64,000 bases of DNA from Alcanivorax sp. REN37 (GCF_041102775.1 NZ_JBGCUO010000001.1:1674001-1738000), one strand, 5' to 3'; positions 55,652 through 64,000 are shown, counted from the first letter of the stretch. A program made the numbers and translations. Notes: generated by a model not told the origin, from the sequence alone.

Positions 55652-56293
55652 TCAGCGACGCTCCATTACCTGGTCGATCAGGCCATATTCACGCGCTTGT
55701 TCCGCCGACATGAAGTTGTCGCGGTCGGTGTCTTGCTCAATGCGGGACAACTCGGTGCCGGTGTGGTGCGCCAGCAGCTCATTGAGACGCGCCTTGATCT
55801 TAAGAATCTCACGAGCATGAATTTCGATGTCGGACGCTTGGCCTTGGAAGCCACCCAGCGGCTGGTGAATCATCACCCGCGAATTCGGCAGCGCCATGCG
55901 CTTGCCGGCGGTACCGGCCGCCAACAGGAATGCGCCCATGCTGGCCGCCTGGCCGATGCACATGGTCGACACGTTCGGTTTGATGAACTGCATGGTGTCA
56001 TAGATCGACATGCCGGCGGTCACTGAACCGCCCGGACTGTTGATGTACAGGTGAATGTCCTTGTCCGGGTTTTCCGCTTCAAGGAACAACATCTGGGCGA
56101 CAATGAGGTTCGCCATGTGGTCTTCCACCTGCCCCACCAGGAAAATGATGCGCTCCTTCAGCAAGCGGGAGTAGATGTCGAACGAACGCTCACCGCGGGA
56201 GGTCTGCTCGATCACCATGGGCACCAAGGCCAGATCCGCCGAGTTCCGGGACTGGCTGGTCGCCAGGGAGGACATTGCTGACAAATCAATCAT
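55652..56293 (-). CDS. clpP: ATP-dependent Clp protease proteolytic subunit ClpP
   Basis: Serine protease of 213 residues forming the double heptamer that pairs with ClpX. The triad is Ser118 in [11 protein letters not shown], His143 in [13 protein letters not shown] and Asp192 in [11 protein letters not shown] at 56293 has AGGA upstream; ATG at 56275 is an internal alternative. The N-terminal propeptide region (1-24) differs from that of E. coli, as usual. Inverted repeats lie upstream (56382-56400). Confidence 0.96.
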   Translation of the reverse strand: MIDLSAMSSLATSQSRNSADLALVPMVIEQTSRGERSFDIYSRLLKERIIFLVGQVEDHMANLIVAQMLFLEAENPDKDIHLYINSPGGSVTAGMSIYDTMQFIKPNVSTMCIGQAASMGAFLLAAGTAGKRMALPNSRVMIHQPLGGFQGQASDIEIHAREILKIKARLNELLAHHTGTELSRIEQDTDRDNFMSAEQAREYGLIDQVMERR

Positions 56294-56381
56294 GCGTAAT
56301 TCCTGCGTAGAAAGAGCTTCGCTGCATCTTATGACGCCCCACGTTGAGGCGTCCACAGCACAGCCGCTTGCGGGGCACTGG

Positions 56382-56400
56382 TTGCGCATTTCTTGCGCAA
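56382..56400. promoter_or_regulatory. Inverted repeat upstream of clpP
   Basis: TTGCGCA (56382-56388) and TGCGCAA (56394-56400) are perfect inverted copies separated by TTTCT, about 90-107 bp before the clpP start and just after the tig terminator. Possible operator; no known family assigned. Confidence 0.4.
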
Positions 56401-56419
56401 ACCGGGGGCAAAGAAACGA

Positions 56420-56444
56420 AAAATGGGGCCAAAGGCCCCATTTT
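56420..56444. terminator. tig terminator
   Basis: AAAATGGGGCC (56420-56430) and GGCCCCATTTT (56434-56444) pair around AAA, with TTTTCGTTT on the minus strand after the stem. It separates tig from clpP. Confidence 0.9.
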
Positions 56445-56466
56445 TACTGCGGATTAAGCCGAAAAA

Positions 56467-57801
56467 TCAGGCTTCGTCAGCATCGTCGCCTTCATCACGG
56501 GCGGCCGGGCGCACTGCGTCCTCATAGGACATGGCGCGCTCTTCCACCTTGGCGGCAGCCAAGATCAGATCGATCACTTGATCTTCCAGTACCGCCGCTT
56601 CAATTTGCTGAAGTTGCTGTTTGTTGCCGTAAACCCAGTCGATCAGCTCCTGCGGCTGCTCGTATTGGGAAGCAATTTCTTCCACCTGGGTGCGTACGCG
56701 CGCCTCATCCAGCTTCACATCGTTTTGCTCGATGATGCGACGCACGATCAGGCCCAAACGCACGGAGCGCTGCGCCTGCTCGGTGAACAGCTCCGCCGGC
56801 AGCATGCTCGGATCGAAGTTGCCGGCCTGGCCGCCAAACTGCTGCATCATCTGCTGGCGCATGCGTTGGATTTCACCATTCACCAGTGCGTTCGGCACGT
56901 CGAATTCGTGCTGCTTCACCAGTGACGCCATGGCCTGCTCTTTGACCTTGCCCTTCACGGCGTTCTTGAGCTCGCGCTCCATGTTCTTACGCACTTCCGC
57001 GCGCAGGCCGTCCATGTTGCCGTCTTCGATGCCGAACAGTTTCATGAACTCAGCGTCCACGTCCGGCAGCGTTTTGGCCTCGACCTTATTGACGGTGATT
57101 TCAAACTGAGCAGCCTGGCCTTTCAGGTTCTCGGCTTGGTAATCCTCAGGGAAGGTCACGTCGATAGTCTTGGTGTCACCGGCTTTCATGCCAACGATGC
57201 CGTCTTCAAAGCCCGGGATCATCTGGCCGGAGCCGAGTACCAGTTGCTGGCCCTTGGCAGTGCCGCCTTCGAACGCTTCACCGTTCAGGGAGCCGGCAAA
57301 GTCGATGTTGACGCGGTCGCCGTCAGCGGCAGCGCCGTCTTTTTCCTTGAACAGGGAACGCTGCTCGCGCAGGTTCTCGATCATTTTGTCGATGTCCGCA
57401 TCGCCGATCTCAGCGTGCGGGCGCACCACCTGGATGCTGTCGAAACCGGCCAGCGTCACTTCCGGGTACACCTCGAAGGTGGCCACGAACTCAAGGTCCT
57501 TGCCAGCTTCGTTGACGGTCGGCTCGAAACGCGGCAGACCAGCCGGCTCAATGTTCTGCTCTTGGATCGCCTTGATGAACTGCTCACGCATCAGTTCTTC
57601 AGCAGCTTCGGCGCGCATGGCAGCGGCAAAGCGGCGCTTGACCTCAATCATCGGCACCTTGCCGGGACGGAAGCCGGGCAGACGCAGGTTCTTGCGTGCG
57701 TCCTGCAGGCGTGCATCCACCGCGGAGTCCAATTTCTCAGCGGGTACACCTGCCGTCAGCCGCCGTTCCAGTCCTGAAGTCGTTTCCACGGAAACCTGCA
57801 T
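56467..57801 (-). CDS. tig: Trigger factor
   Basis: Ribosome-bound chaperone and prolyl isomerase of 444 residues. The ribosome-docking signature is LPGFRPGKVPMIEVKRRF (residues 41-58). The FKBP-type domain follows at about 155-245 (DRVNIDFAGSLNGEAFEGG; GMKAGDTKTIDVTFPEDY), then the helical C-terminal arms. A strong AGAGGAAG ribosome site precedes the ATG. It is upstream of clpP-clpX-lon on the same strand, the classic order. Confidence 0.96.
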   Translation of the reverse strand: MQVSVETTSGLERRLTAGVPAEKLDSAVDARLQDARKNLRLPGFRPGKVPMIEVKRRFAAAMRAEAAEELMREQFIKAIQEQNIEPAGLPRFEPTVNEAGKDLEFVATFEVYPEVTLAGFDSIQVVRPHAEIGDADIDKMIENLREQRSLFKEKDGAAADGDRVNIDFAGSLNGEAFEGGTAKGQQLVLGSGQMIPGFEDGIVGMKAGDTKTIDVTFPEDYQAENLKGQAAQFEITVNKVEAKTLPDVDAEFMKLFGIEDGNMDGLRAEVRKNMERELKNAVKGKVKEQAMASLVKQHEFDVPNALVNGEIQRMRQQMMQQFGGQAGNFDPSMLPAELFTEQAQRSVRLGLIVRRIIEQNDVKLDEARVRTQVEEIASQYEQPQELIDWVYGNKQQLQQIEAAVLEDQVIDLILAAAKVEERAMSYEDAVRPAARDEGDDADEA

Positions 57802-57925
57802 AACTTCCTCTTTTTCAAGGCATCAAAATATCGGGTTCGAGGGCATCGCTGCGACAGCTGCCCACAGAAGGGGCCGGATTATAACGGAAGGCGTGCAGCT
57901 GAGCTACACGGAGCAGAGACAAAAA

Positions 57926-57944
57926 AACCCGGCAATGCCGGGTT
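57926..57944 (-). terminator. Terminator of the tRNA-Pro-Arg-His operon
   Basis: AACCCGGC (57926-57933) pairs with GCCGGGTT (57937-57944) around AAT; on the minus strand the stem runs into seven T. It lies 12 nt after the tRNA-His CCA end. Confidence 0.9.
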
Positions 57945-57955
57945 CTTTTGAATAG

Positions 57956-58032
57956 TGGGGTGGCTGACGGGACTTGAACCCGCGACCACCGGAGTCACAA
58001 TCCGGGGCTCTACCAACTGAGCTACAGCCACC
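57956..58032 (-). tRNA. tRNA-His (anticodon GTG)
   Basis: A 77-nt cloverleaf including the extra 5' G(-1) characteristic of tRNA-His and an encoded CCA. The anticodon stem CCGGA/TCCGG encloses TTGTGAC (anticodon GTG). Third and last in the cluster transcript. Confidence 0.96.
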
Positions 58033-58064
58033 ACTAAAACTTTCCAGCCAGACTCTGCCGTGTT

Positions 58065-58141
58065 TGGCACGCCTGGCAGGGTTCGAACCTGCAACCTACG
58101 GCTTAGAAGGCCGTTGCTCTATCCGATTGAGCTACAGGCGC
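58065..58141 (-). tRNA. tRNA-Arg (anticodon TCT)
   Basis: A 77-nt cloverleaf with encoded CCA. Stem ACGGC/GCCGT encloses CTTCTAA (anticodon TCT), reading AGA and possibly AGG, which are rare in most genes here. The first acceptor pair is G-T. Second in the cluster. Confidence 0.96.
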
Positions 58142-58172
58142 GTTGTTCGTATTGCTCTGACGCCAATCGAAT

Positions 58173-58249
58173 TGGTCGGGGAGGAGGGATTCGAACCCCC
58201 GACATCCTGCTCCCAAAGCAGGCGCGCTACCAGACTGCGCTACACCCCG
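58173..58249 (-). tRNA. tRNA-Pro (anticodon TGG)
   Basis: A 77-nt cloverleaf with encoded CCA. Acceptor CGGGGTG pairs with CTCCCCG with one mismatch-prone pair; stem CCTGC/GCAGG encloses TTTGGGA (anticodon TGG). First in the cluster, about 25 nt after the promoter -10 box. Confidence 0.95.
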
Positions 58250-58273
58250 ATCGATCAACTCGAGCGAGGCGGC

Positions 58274-58302
58274 ATAATACTGTCGCCCCCCGGGGTCGTC
58301 AA
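58274..58302 (-). promoter_or_regulatory. Promoter of the tRNA-Pro-Arg-His operon
   Basis: On the minus strand TTGACG (complement of 58297-58302), 17-bp spacer, TATTAT (complement of 58274-58279), then a GC-rich discriminator GCCGCC. This is the pattern of growth-rate-controlled stable-RNA promoters. Confidence 0.85.
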
Positions 58303-58446
58303 CGGAAAACACCCGTAAATGAACCGGTTGGGCGCATTTTGCCCAAACTGATGGTTCCGTGCGAGAATCGCGCCCCTTGCACCGGCGTGCGCCGGTCCCT
58401 GCACCCTTCCCTTTTGTACACGCACTGAGCTCCGGAGACCTCACCG

Positions 58447-59292
58447 ATGACCGCACTGGTTCTCGACGGCAAAGCCTTGGCAGCAGAATTTGAAGACGAC
58501 ATGCGCGCCCGCGTGGCGCAACTGAAGGCCCGGGCCAATGGTCGCACCCCGCAACTGGCCACTATTTTGGTCGGCGAGGACCCTGCGTCCGCCACCTACG
58601 TGAAGATGAAGGGCAACGCCTGCGAGCGCGTCGGCATGGGTTCCATCAAAGTGGAACTGCCCGCCTCTACCACTACCGCTGAACTGCTGGCCGCCATTGA
58701 AGAGCTGAACCGCGATCCGGACGTGCACGGCATCTTGCTGCAGCACCCGGTGCCATCCCAAATTGATGAGCGCGCCTGTTTTGACGCCATCGCGCTGGAA
58801 AAAGACGTGGACGGTGTGACCTGCCTCGGCTTCGGCCGCATGAGCATGGGCGAAGACGCCTACGGCTGCGCCACGCCGAAAGGCATCATGCGCCTGCTAG
58901 AACACTACCAAGTGCCGCTCTCTGGCCGCCACGCAGTAGTCGTGGGCCGCAGTCCGATCCTCGGCAAGCCGATGGCGATGATGCTGCTGGGCGCCAACGC
59001 TACCGTCACCATCTGCCATTCACGCACCGAGAACCTGGCCGATCACATTCGTCAGGCCGACATCGTCGTAGGCGCTGTCGGCAAGCCGGAGTTCATCAAG
59101 GCCGAATGGATCAAAGATGGCGCGGTGGTGGTCGATGCTGGCTATCACCCCGGCGGTGTTGGCGACATCGAACTCGGCCCGCTGACCGACCGCGTCAGCG
59201 CTTGGACCCCGGTGCCGGGCGGCGTCGGCCCGATGACTATTAATACCCTGATCTTCCAGACCCTCGCGGCCGGCGAGAAAGCCCTCGACTGA
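58447..59292 (+). CDS. folD: Bifunctional methylene-THF dehydrogenase/methenyl-THF cyclohydrolase, atypical type
   Basis: One-carbon enzyme of 281 residues producing 10-formyl-THF. Tyr51 and Lys55 in [14 protein letters not shown] are the catalytic pair; the NADP site is [18 protein letters not shown] and the end motif [15 protein letters not shown]. The family motif usually read as QLPLP is QHPVP here (99-103, in [16 protein letters not shown]). QHPVP and the surrounding sequence recall FolD from actinobacteria or other distant groups more than gammaproteobacterial FolD. GGAGA lies upstream of the ATG. It is divergent from the tRNA operon, the same position as folD in Pseudomonas. Confidence 0.93.
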   Translation: MTALVLDGKALAAEFEDDMRARVAQLKARANGRTPQLATILVGEDPASATYVKMKGNACERVGMGSIKVELPASTTTAELLAAIEELNRDPDVHGILLQHPVPSQIDERACFDAIALEKDVDGVTCLGFGRMSMGEDAYGCATPKGIMRLLEHYQVPLSGRHAVVVGRSPILGKPMAMMLLGANATVTICHSRTENLADHIRQADIVVGAVGKPEFIKAEWIKDGAVVVDAGYHPGGVGDIELGPLTDRVSAWTPVPGGVGPMTINTLIFQTLAAGEKALD

Positions 59293-59310
59293 GTCTCGCA
59301 GCGCCATGAA

Positions 59311-59336
59311 AAAAGGCCCGCGATTGCGGGCCTTTT
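59311..59336. terminator. Bidirectional terminator after folD
   Basis: AAAAGGCCCGC (59311-59321) and GCGGGCCTTTT (59326-59336) pair around GATT. It serves folD and the convergent lipoprotein gene. Confidence 0.9.
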
Positions 59337-59362
59337 CATTACGTCGATCAATGGCCAGACGC

Positions 59363-60031
59363 TCAGCGCTCCAGCGCTGACCAGTGCATCATATCCACCA
59401 TCGGCTGGAACACCTGACCCGCTTCATGGCGATCGTGAATCTCGTCACGGTCATTGCTGCGGCGCACCAGCACCACATAGCGATCATGCACCAGCCCCAG
59501 CAGCTCGGCGCTGGTGACCGTTTCCTCCTGCGACCAGCCACCGCCGACTAACGCATCCGCACCAACCTCGATCACCAGCGGCAGAAACCGCTCGCCGCCG
59601 ATCACGTCTAGAATCGCCGGCTCCTGCAGCGAACGCTCGGCGCTTTCACGCAGCGCCGCCACCGAACCGCCGGTCAACTCGCGCGCCAGCGTCATGCTGG
59701 TCTGCCAAGCCTCTTGCGGCCCCTTACCCAGGGCCGCCAACTCATCCGGCACCGGGCGACGAGTGTCTTGAATCGAGAACACCACATAGTGGTCGTCATC
59801 GCCGTAATAGTGCTCGACCCGGCCGGCATGGCAATTGCGAGCAGTGAAACCAACCCCGTCCGGCCGTTCACCGGTGGATGGCAGCACCGCCACCAGCGGC
59901 TCGCCGGCGCAGCTGTCGTCACCCTCACCCCCGCCTGGTCCTTCCGGCGCCGGGACCGGCAGCGGATCACTGCACGCCGCCAGCGCCGCCATCAACACCC
60001 ACCCGCCCCATGCTTTCGCGTTGCGTACCAT
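59363..60031 (-). CDS. Hypothetical lipoprotein
   Basis: Protein of 222 residues with lipobox LAAC (Cys20, Ser at +2, so probably outer membrane). A Pro/Gly-rich linker (about 22-40) is followed by a soluble domain with two cysteines (DDSCAGEP and ARNCHAGR) that could form a disulfide, and patches such as HYYGDDDHYVVFSIQD. I do not recognise a family. ATG at 60031 is chosen because GGTGGGGGT lies upstream; ATG at 60058 would spoil the signal peptide. It lies between folD and glnS, where P. aeruginosa has cysS, as I recall. Confidence 0.7.
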   Translation of the reverse strand: MVRNAKAWGGWVLMAALAACSDPLPVPAPEGPGGGEGDDSCAGEPLVAVLPSTGERPDGVGFTARNCHAGRVEHYYGDDDHYVVFSIQDTRRPVPDELAALGKGPQEAWQTSMTLARELTGGSVAALRESAERSLQEPAILDVIGGERFLPLVIEVGADALVGGGWSQEETVTSAELLGLVHDRYVVLVRRSNDRDEIHDRHEAGQVFQPMVDMMHWSALER

Positions 60032-60081
60032 GCCAACCCCCACCCGTTTTTGATCCATCCCTGTACGTCCGGCGTCGATCG

Positions 60082-61758
60082 TCAGAACGACTCACGCAGC
60101 CCCACGGTACGGTTGAACAGCGGCGCCGCGTCGGTACTGTCCGGGTCAGCACAGAAGTAGCCTTCGCGCTCGAACTGGAAGCGGCTTTCTGGTGCCACCG
60201 AGATGTTCGGTTCCACCCGCGCCTCGGCACACAGCGTCAGCGACGCCGGGTTGATCGCCGCCAAGAAGCCGCCTTCCGCCTTGTCCGGATTTTCTTCGGT
60301 GAACAGCCGGTCGTAGAGGCGCACCGAGCAGGCACGGGACAAGGTTGCCGGGACCCAGTGGATGACGCCGCGCGGCTTGCGTCCTTCCGGATTCTTGCCG
60401 AGCGTATCGGGGTCGTAGCTGCCGATGATCTCAATGATCTCGCCATCAGCGTCGCGCACGATCTCTTCGGCCTTGACCACATAGCCGTAGCGCAGCCGAA
60501 CTTCGTCACCCAGCACCAGCCGCTTGAACTTCTTGTTGGCTTCCTCGAGGAAGTCTTCGCGGTCAATGAATACTTCACGCTCCATCGGGATGCTGCGCGT
60601 GCCCATGCTTTCATCCTGCGGATGGTTCGGCGCCACCAGCTGCTCCACATGGCCCTCCGGCCAGTTGCGCAGCACCAGCTTTAGTGGCCGCAGTACACAC
60701 ATGGCGCGCGGCGCGTTGGTGTTGAGGTCGTCACGGATCGCGGCTTCCAGCATGCCCATGTCCACAATCGACCCCGCCCGGGACACACCGACCATGTCGC
60801 AGAAGCGGCGGATCGAGGCGGCGGTGTAGCCGCGCCGACGCAGGCCGGAAATGGTCGGCATACGCGGATCATCCCAACCCTCCACGTGGCGCTCATCCAC
60901 CAGCTGCTTGAGTTTGCGCTTGCTGGTCACCGAGGCATTTAGGTTCAAGCGTGCGAACTCGTACTGACGCGGCCGCGCCGGCAGCAGGTCGCGGCCACGC
61001 AGGTAACCTTCCAGATGATCCAGCGTCCAGTCGTACAGCGGACGGTGATCTTCGAATTCCAGCGTACACAGGCTGTGGGTGATGCCTTCCAGCGCATCCG
61101 AGATCGGATGGGTGAAGTCATACATCGGATACACGCACCAACGGTCGCCAGTCTGGTGGTGGGTCACTTTGCGGATCCGGTACAGCACCGGGTCGCGCAT
61201 GTTCATGTTCGGCGACTGCATGTCGATGCGGGCGCGCAGCACCGCTGCACCGTCGTCAAATTCACCGGCGCGCATGCGCTCCATCAACGCCAGACTGTCC
61301 TCGGCACTGCGCTCGCGGTGCGGGCTATTCTGGCCTGGGCGCTTAAAGTCGCCGCGCTGCTCGGCAATCTGCTCCGCCGACTGAGTGTCGACATAGGCCA
61401 GCCCTTGGCGCACCAGTTCCAATGCGCAGTCATAGAGGATGTCGAAGTAATCGGAGGCGTAACGCACCTCGCCGTCCCACTGGCCGCCGAGCCATTGCAC
61501 GTCTTCCATAATGGAGCGCACATACTCCTCGGATTCCTTCTCCGGGTTGGTGTCGTCGAAACGCAGGTGACACAGGCCCTGGTAGCTCTCCGCCAAACCG
61601 AAGTTGAGGCAGATCGATTTGGCGTGGCCAATGTGCAGATAACCGTTGGGCTCCGGCGGGAAACGGGTCACCACCTTGCCTTCGTTCTTACCCTCCGCCA
61701 GGTCACGATCAATGATCTGACGGATGAAATTCGTCGGTACTTCAATGGAGTCTGTCAT
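60082..61758 (-). CDS. glnS: Glutaminyl-tRNA synthetase
   Basis: Class I synthetase of 558 residues. The HIGH motif is [12 protein letters not shown], and the KMSKS equivalent is [24 protein letters not shown] and [11 protein letters not shown] are typical of GlnRS. The two C-terminal anticodon-binding beta-barrels are complete. It is divergent from ppiB with about 130 bp between starts. Presence of GlnS suggests that Gln-tRNA is charged directly. Confidence 0.96.
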   Translation of the reverse strand: MTDSIEVPTNFIRQIIDRDLAEGKNEGKVVTRFPPEPNGYLHIGHAKSICLNFGLAESYQGLCHLRFDDTNPEKESEEYVRSIMEDVQWLGGQWDGEVRYASDYFDILYDCALELVRQGLAYVDTQSAEQIAEQRGDFKRPGQNSPHRERSAEDSLALMERMRAGEFDDGAAVLRARIDMQSPNMNMRDPVLYRIRKVTHHQTGDRWCVYPMYDFTHPISDALEGITHSLCTLEFEDHRPLYDWTLDHLEGYLRGRDLLPARPRQYEFARLNLNASVTSKRKLKQLVDERHVEGWDDPRMPTISGLRRRGYTAASIRRFCDMVGVSRAGSIVDMGMLEAAIRDDLNTNAPRAMCVLRPLKLVLRNWPEGHVEQLVAPNHPQDESMGTRSIPMEREVFIDREDFLEEANKKFKRLVLGDEVRLRYGYVVKAEEIVRDADGEIIEIIGSYDPDTLGKNPEGRKPRGVIHWVPATLSRACSVRLYDRLFTEENPDKAEGGFLAAINPASLTLCAEARVEPNISVAPESRFQFEREGYFCADPDSTDAAPLFNRTVGLRESF

Positions 61759-61889
61759 GCGCGTATGAGTGCCCTGTGGCAGGAAGCGGCAAGCGAATAG
61801 GGATTGGCAGGCCGGAGTAGATTTCCGGTTTTCGAGGCGGCTAGTGTACAGTGCGGCCCTTACCAGTCAAAGCTTGGAGGGACGGTCCC

Positions 61890-62387
61890 ATGAAGGCCGC
61901 ACTGAACACCACCTACGGCACCATCGTCATCCGCCTGGAGACCGAAAAAGCTCCGGAAACCGCCGCCAACTTCGCTCAATATGTGCGCGACGGCTTCTAC
62001 AACGGCACCATCTTCCACCGCGTCATCGGCAACTTCATGATCCAGGGCGGCGGCTTCACCGACGCCATGGAACAGAAGACCACCCGTGCCAACATCCAGA
62101 ACGAGTCTGCCAACGGCCTGTCCAACGTGACTGGTACCGTGGCCATGGCACGCACCCCGGATCCGCACTCTGCTTCCGCCCAGTTCTTTATCAACGTGGC
62201 CGACAACTTGTTCCTCGACAAAGCACGTTCCCAGGACGGCTGGGGCTACTGCGTGTTCGGTGAGGTGGTAGAAGGCATGGACGTAGTCAACAAGATCAAG
62301 GCCGTCGCCACCGGTCGCAACGGCTTCCACCAAGACGTCCCCACCGAGCCGGTGCTGATCGAAAGCGCCACTTTGATCGAAGAGTGA
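61890..62387 (+). CDS. ppiB: Cytosolic peptidyl-prolyl cis-trans isomerase B (cyclophilin)
   Basis: Cyclophilin of 165 residues with no signal peptide. Active-site stretch [15 protein letters not shown] (Arg, Phe, Gln), then [21 protein letters not shown] and [21 protein letters not shown] precedes the ATG. It is the first of three cyclophilin genes in a row; this one is the normal neighbour of glnS and lpxH in pseudomonads. Confidence 0.95.
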   Translation: MKAALNTTYGTIVIRLETEKAPETAANFAQYVRDGFYNGTIFHRVIGNFMIQGGGFTDAMEQKTTRANIQNESANGLSNVTGTVAMARTPDPHSASAQFFINVADNLFLDKARSQDGWGYCVFGEVVEGMDVVNKIKAVATGRNGFHQDVPTEPVLIESATLIEE

Positions 62388-62437
62388 TCGGCGGCGCCGG
62401 GTTGCCGGCGCCCTGCTCTGCTGCCAAGGAGAATCTG

Positions 62438-63058
62438 ATGCGCGCACTGCTGTTTGCTTTGGCCCTGCTCGGCCCGCTGGCGGCGGCCTACGCCGACACC
62501 CGGGTGATTATGGACACCTCCGAGGGGCAGGTTGTGATCGCCCTCGAAGACGAGAAAGCCCCTAACACCGTCGCCAACTTCCTTACTTATGTGGACGACA
62601 AGTTCTACGATGGCACGGTATTCCACCGCGTCATTCCCCGCTTCATGATTCAGGGCGGCGGCTTCACCAAGGGCGATCGCGGCTACCTGCAGAAGGACAC
62701 CCGTGCGTCGATTGACAATGAAGCCGACAACGGTCTGCGCAACCAGCGCGGCACCCTGGCCATGGCACGCACCAACGACCCGCACTCCGCCACCGCCCAG
62801 TTCTTCATTAATACGGTGGATAACCGCGCTCTGGATTTCCGCGCTAAGAGCGGCCCAGGTTGGGGCTACACCGTATTCGGCCGAGTGGTGGAAGGCATGG
62901 ACGTGGTCGACCGCATCAGCGCCACGCCCACCGGACGTGGCATGCTGGAAGGCTACCCGACGGGTGACGTACCAATGCGCGCCATCGAAATCCGCTCTAT
63001 CCGCCGCGACAACGCGGCTGACGAAAGCGCGCAAGTGGCTGGCGAGAGCGCACAATGA
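62438..63058 (+). CDS. Periplasmic cyclophilin-type peptidyl-prolyl isomerase (PpiA-like)
   Basis: Cyclophilin of 206 residues with signal peptide 1-19 (ending AYA). The active site [36 protein letters not shown] and [19 protein letters not shown] are complete. A C-terminal Asp/Glu/Gln-rich tail follows. AAGGAGAATCTG precedes the ATG. It follows ppiB by 50 nt and is very similar to the next gene, implying tandem duplication. Confidence 0.9.
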   Translation: MRALLFALALLGPLAAAYADTRVIMDTSEGQVVIALEDEKAPNTVANFLTYVDDKFYDGTVFHRVIPRFMIQGGGFTKGDRGYLQKDTRASIDNEADNGLRNQRGTLAMARTNDPHSATAQFFINTVDNRALDFRAKSGPGWGYTVFGRVVEGMDVVDRISATPTGRGMLEGYPTGDVPMRAIEIRSIRRDNAADESAQVAGESAQ

Positions 63059-63069
63059 GAGCGAGTCTG

Positions 63070-63654
63070 ATGCGTATACTGCTGGTTGTTCTGGCCTTAC
63101 TTGGACCGCTGACGGCGCAGGCCGAAAGACGAGTGGTCATGGAAACCTCCGAGGGCCGAGTGGTCATTGCCCTAGAAGAACTGAAGGCGCCCTACACCGT
63201 CCGCAGCTTCCTCGCCTATGTGAACAGCAGGTTCTACGACAACACCCTGTTTCACCGCGTCATTCCAGACTTCATGATTCAGGGCGGCGGCATGACGCTG
63301 AACCATAAAGGTGGCTTGCATGAGAAGACGACGTCACTGCCGCCAGTGAGAAACGAAGCCGACAATGGCCTACGTAACCGACGCGGCACCGTGGCCATGG
63401 CGCGTGGCAGAGACCCGCACTCTGGCAGGGCACAGTTCTTTATCAACACGACGAATAACCCTTCTCTCGATTTTCGTGGCAAGAACGATGATGAGTGGGG
63501 CTACGCTGTGTTCGGCCGGGTGATCGAAGGGATGGACGTCGTTGACCGGATCAGCGCCACCCCCACCGATGCTTTCCTTATCGGGCGGCTTAAGATAACC
63601 GACATTCCGGTTACGCCGGTCTATATTTCAAGCATCAGCGAGATTTGGAATTGA
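63070..63654 (+). CDS. Second periplasmic cyclophilin, diverged tandem copy
   Basis: Cyclophilin of 194 residues with signal peptide 1-17 (ending AQA). The active-site core FHRVIPDFMIQGGGM and AQFFIN are kept, but the loop region is changed (LNHKGGLHEKTTSLPPVRNE) and the C-terminal tail is shorter. It uses AGA or AGG for at least five Arg codons, unlike its neighbours, and looks less GC-rich. ATG at 63070 aligns with its paralogue; ATG at 63055, overlapping the previous stop (ATGA), is possible. It also overlaps the lpxH start. Confidence 0.86.
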   Translation: MRILLVVLALLGPLTAQAERRVVMETSEGRVVIALEELKAPYTVRSFLAYVNSRFYDNTLFHRVIPDFMIQGGGMTLNHKGGLHEKTTSLPPVRNEADNGLRNRRGTVAMARGRDPHSGRAQFFINTTNNPSLDFRGKNDDEWGYAVFGRVIEGMDVVDRISATPTDAFLIGRLKITDIPVTPVYISSISEIWN

Positions 63655-64000
63655 ACTACAGCCTACTGGTCTCTGATCTGCATCTGGACGCAGAGCGCCC
63701 GCAGCATCTGGCCGCGCTCAAGCGTCTACTGGCCGACCATGCGGGCCAATGTGACACGCTTTATGTGCTCGGTGATTTGTTTGAAACCTGGATTGGCGAT
63801 GACGACGACAGCGCCTTCAATCTGGACGCTGTCGCTGCTTTTCGCGCGTTCAGCGACAAAGGCAGCAAGCTGTTCTTCCTGCACGGCAACCGTGACTTCC
63901 TGCTGGGCGCACAATTTGCCGCCCAGACCGGCGGCACCATGCTGGAGGAAGGCACGGTGGTGGACCTCTACGGCACCCCAGTGCTGCTGATGCACGGCGA
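63651..64000 (+). CDS. lpxH: UDP-2,3-diacylglucosamine diphosphatase, partial (continues beyond window)
   Basis: Lipid A pathway enzyme that removes UMP from UDP-diacylglucosamine at the inner membrane. The calcineurin-like phosphoesterase motifs visible are SDLHLDAERP (first metal-binding Asp and His), YVLGDLFETWIGDDD and FFLHGNRDFLLG. The start appears to be TTG at 63651, overlapping the stop of the preceding cyclophilin, and gives (M)NYSLLVSDLHL. About 116 codons are inside the window. The glnS-ppiB-lpxH order matches Pseudomonas. Confidence 0.9.
   Translation, partial: MNYSLLVSDLHLDAERPQHLAALKRLLADHAGQCDTLYVLGDLFETWIGDDDDSAFNLDAVAAFRAFSDKGSKLFFLHGNRDFLLGAQFAAQTGGTMLEEGTVVDLYGTPVLLMHG

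Noticed and set aside
57956-58249. Possible integrated element at the tRNA cluster
   Set aside because: No integrase, no direct repeat of a tRNA 3' end and no composition shift were seen next to the tRNAs; neighbours are housekeeping genes.

Overview
The window is a GC-rich (roughly 60-65% by eye), densely packed chromosomal segment of a gammaproteobacterium of the Pseudomonadales/Oceanospirillales type. From memory, two blocks keep the gene order of Pseudomonas aeruginosa: pabB-thrH-cysH-cysB (PA1754-PA1758 region), and a long block from lpxH/ppiB/glnS/folD through tig-clpP-clpX-lon-hupB-ppiD-fabI, the peptide ABC operon, mltD, gloB, rnhA-dnaQ, fimL-nudC, sohB-acuI to cysI (PA1792-PA1838 region). 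A Fil-type cell-surface locus (DUF6160 secreted protein, C39-like peptidase, outer-membrane protein) at the left edge fits an Alcanivorax-like or Acinetobacter-like relative. The genus is an inference; no rRNA is present to confirm it.

Layout. 1-2.5 kb: minus-strand Fil/Fap-like operon, cut by the window edge, facing away from pabB across an intergenic region with a perfect 25-bp palindrome. 2.7-6.4 kb: pabB, thrH, Fe-S-type cysH and its regulator cysB. 6.4-9.2 kb: 5'-nucleotidase, an AlgP/histone H1-like protein and two small membrane proteins. 9.2-12.1 kb: compact methionine-salvage operon mtnA-mtnB-mtnD-mtnC with overlapping genes. 12.2-19.4 kb: rlmG, tRNA-Pro(CGG), thpR, rimO, a DMT permease, an ABC1-family kinase, a methyltransferase and a PLP dehydratase. 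19.4-25.8 kb: a second Lon protease coupled to an RluA-type pseudouridine synthase, msrA, a second ABC1/UbiB-family kinase and an M48 lipoprotein protease. 25.9-35.2 kb: nfuA, cysI with its DUF934 partner, a ZntB-like CorA protein, acuI, sohB, a membrane protein, nudC and fimL. 35.3-42.1 kb: dnaQ-rnhA-methyltransferase divergent from gloB, then betT and mltD. 42.3-48.7 kb: yejABEF-type peptide importer and fabI. 49.1-57.8 kb: protein-quality-control block ppiD, (tRNA-Asp) hupB, lon, clpX, clpP, tig, all on the minus strand. 58-64 kb: tRNA-Pro/Arg/His cluster, an atypical folD, an orphan lipoprotein, glnS, three consecutive cyclophilins and the start of lpxH.

Functional themes. Sulfur metabolism recurs (cysH, cysB, cysI, methionine salvage, msrA), and AT-rich patches upstream of both cysB and cysI are candidate CysB targets. 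Protein folding and turnover is heavily represented: two Lon proteases, ClpXP, trigger factor, PpiD, three cyclophilins, SohB and an M48 protease. Murein hydrolysis (mltD) sits beside peptide uptake (yejABEF).

No prophage, insertion sequence, CRISPR array, toxin-antitoxin module or classical defence island was seen. The least ordinary elements are the Fil/Fap-like locus with its palindrome and inter-gene hairpin, the third cyclophilin with foreign-looking codon use, the lineage-atypical FolD, the Lon-RluA coupling and the hupB-tRNA-Asp arrangement.
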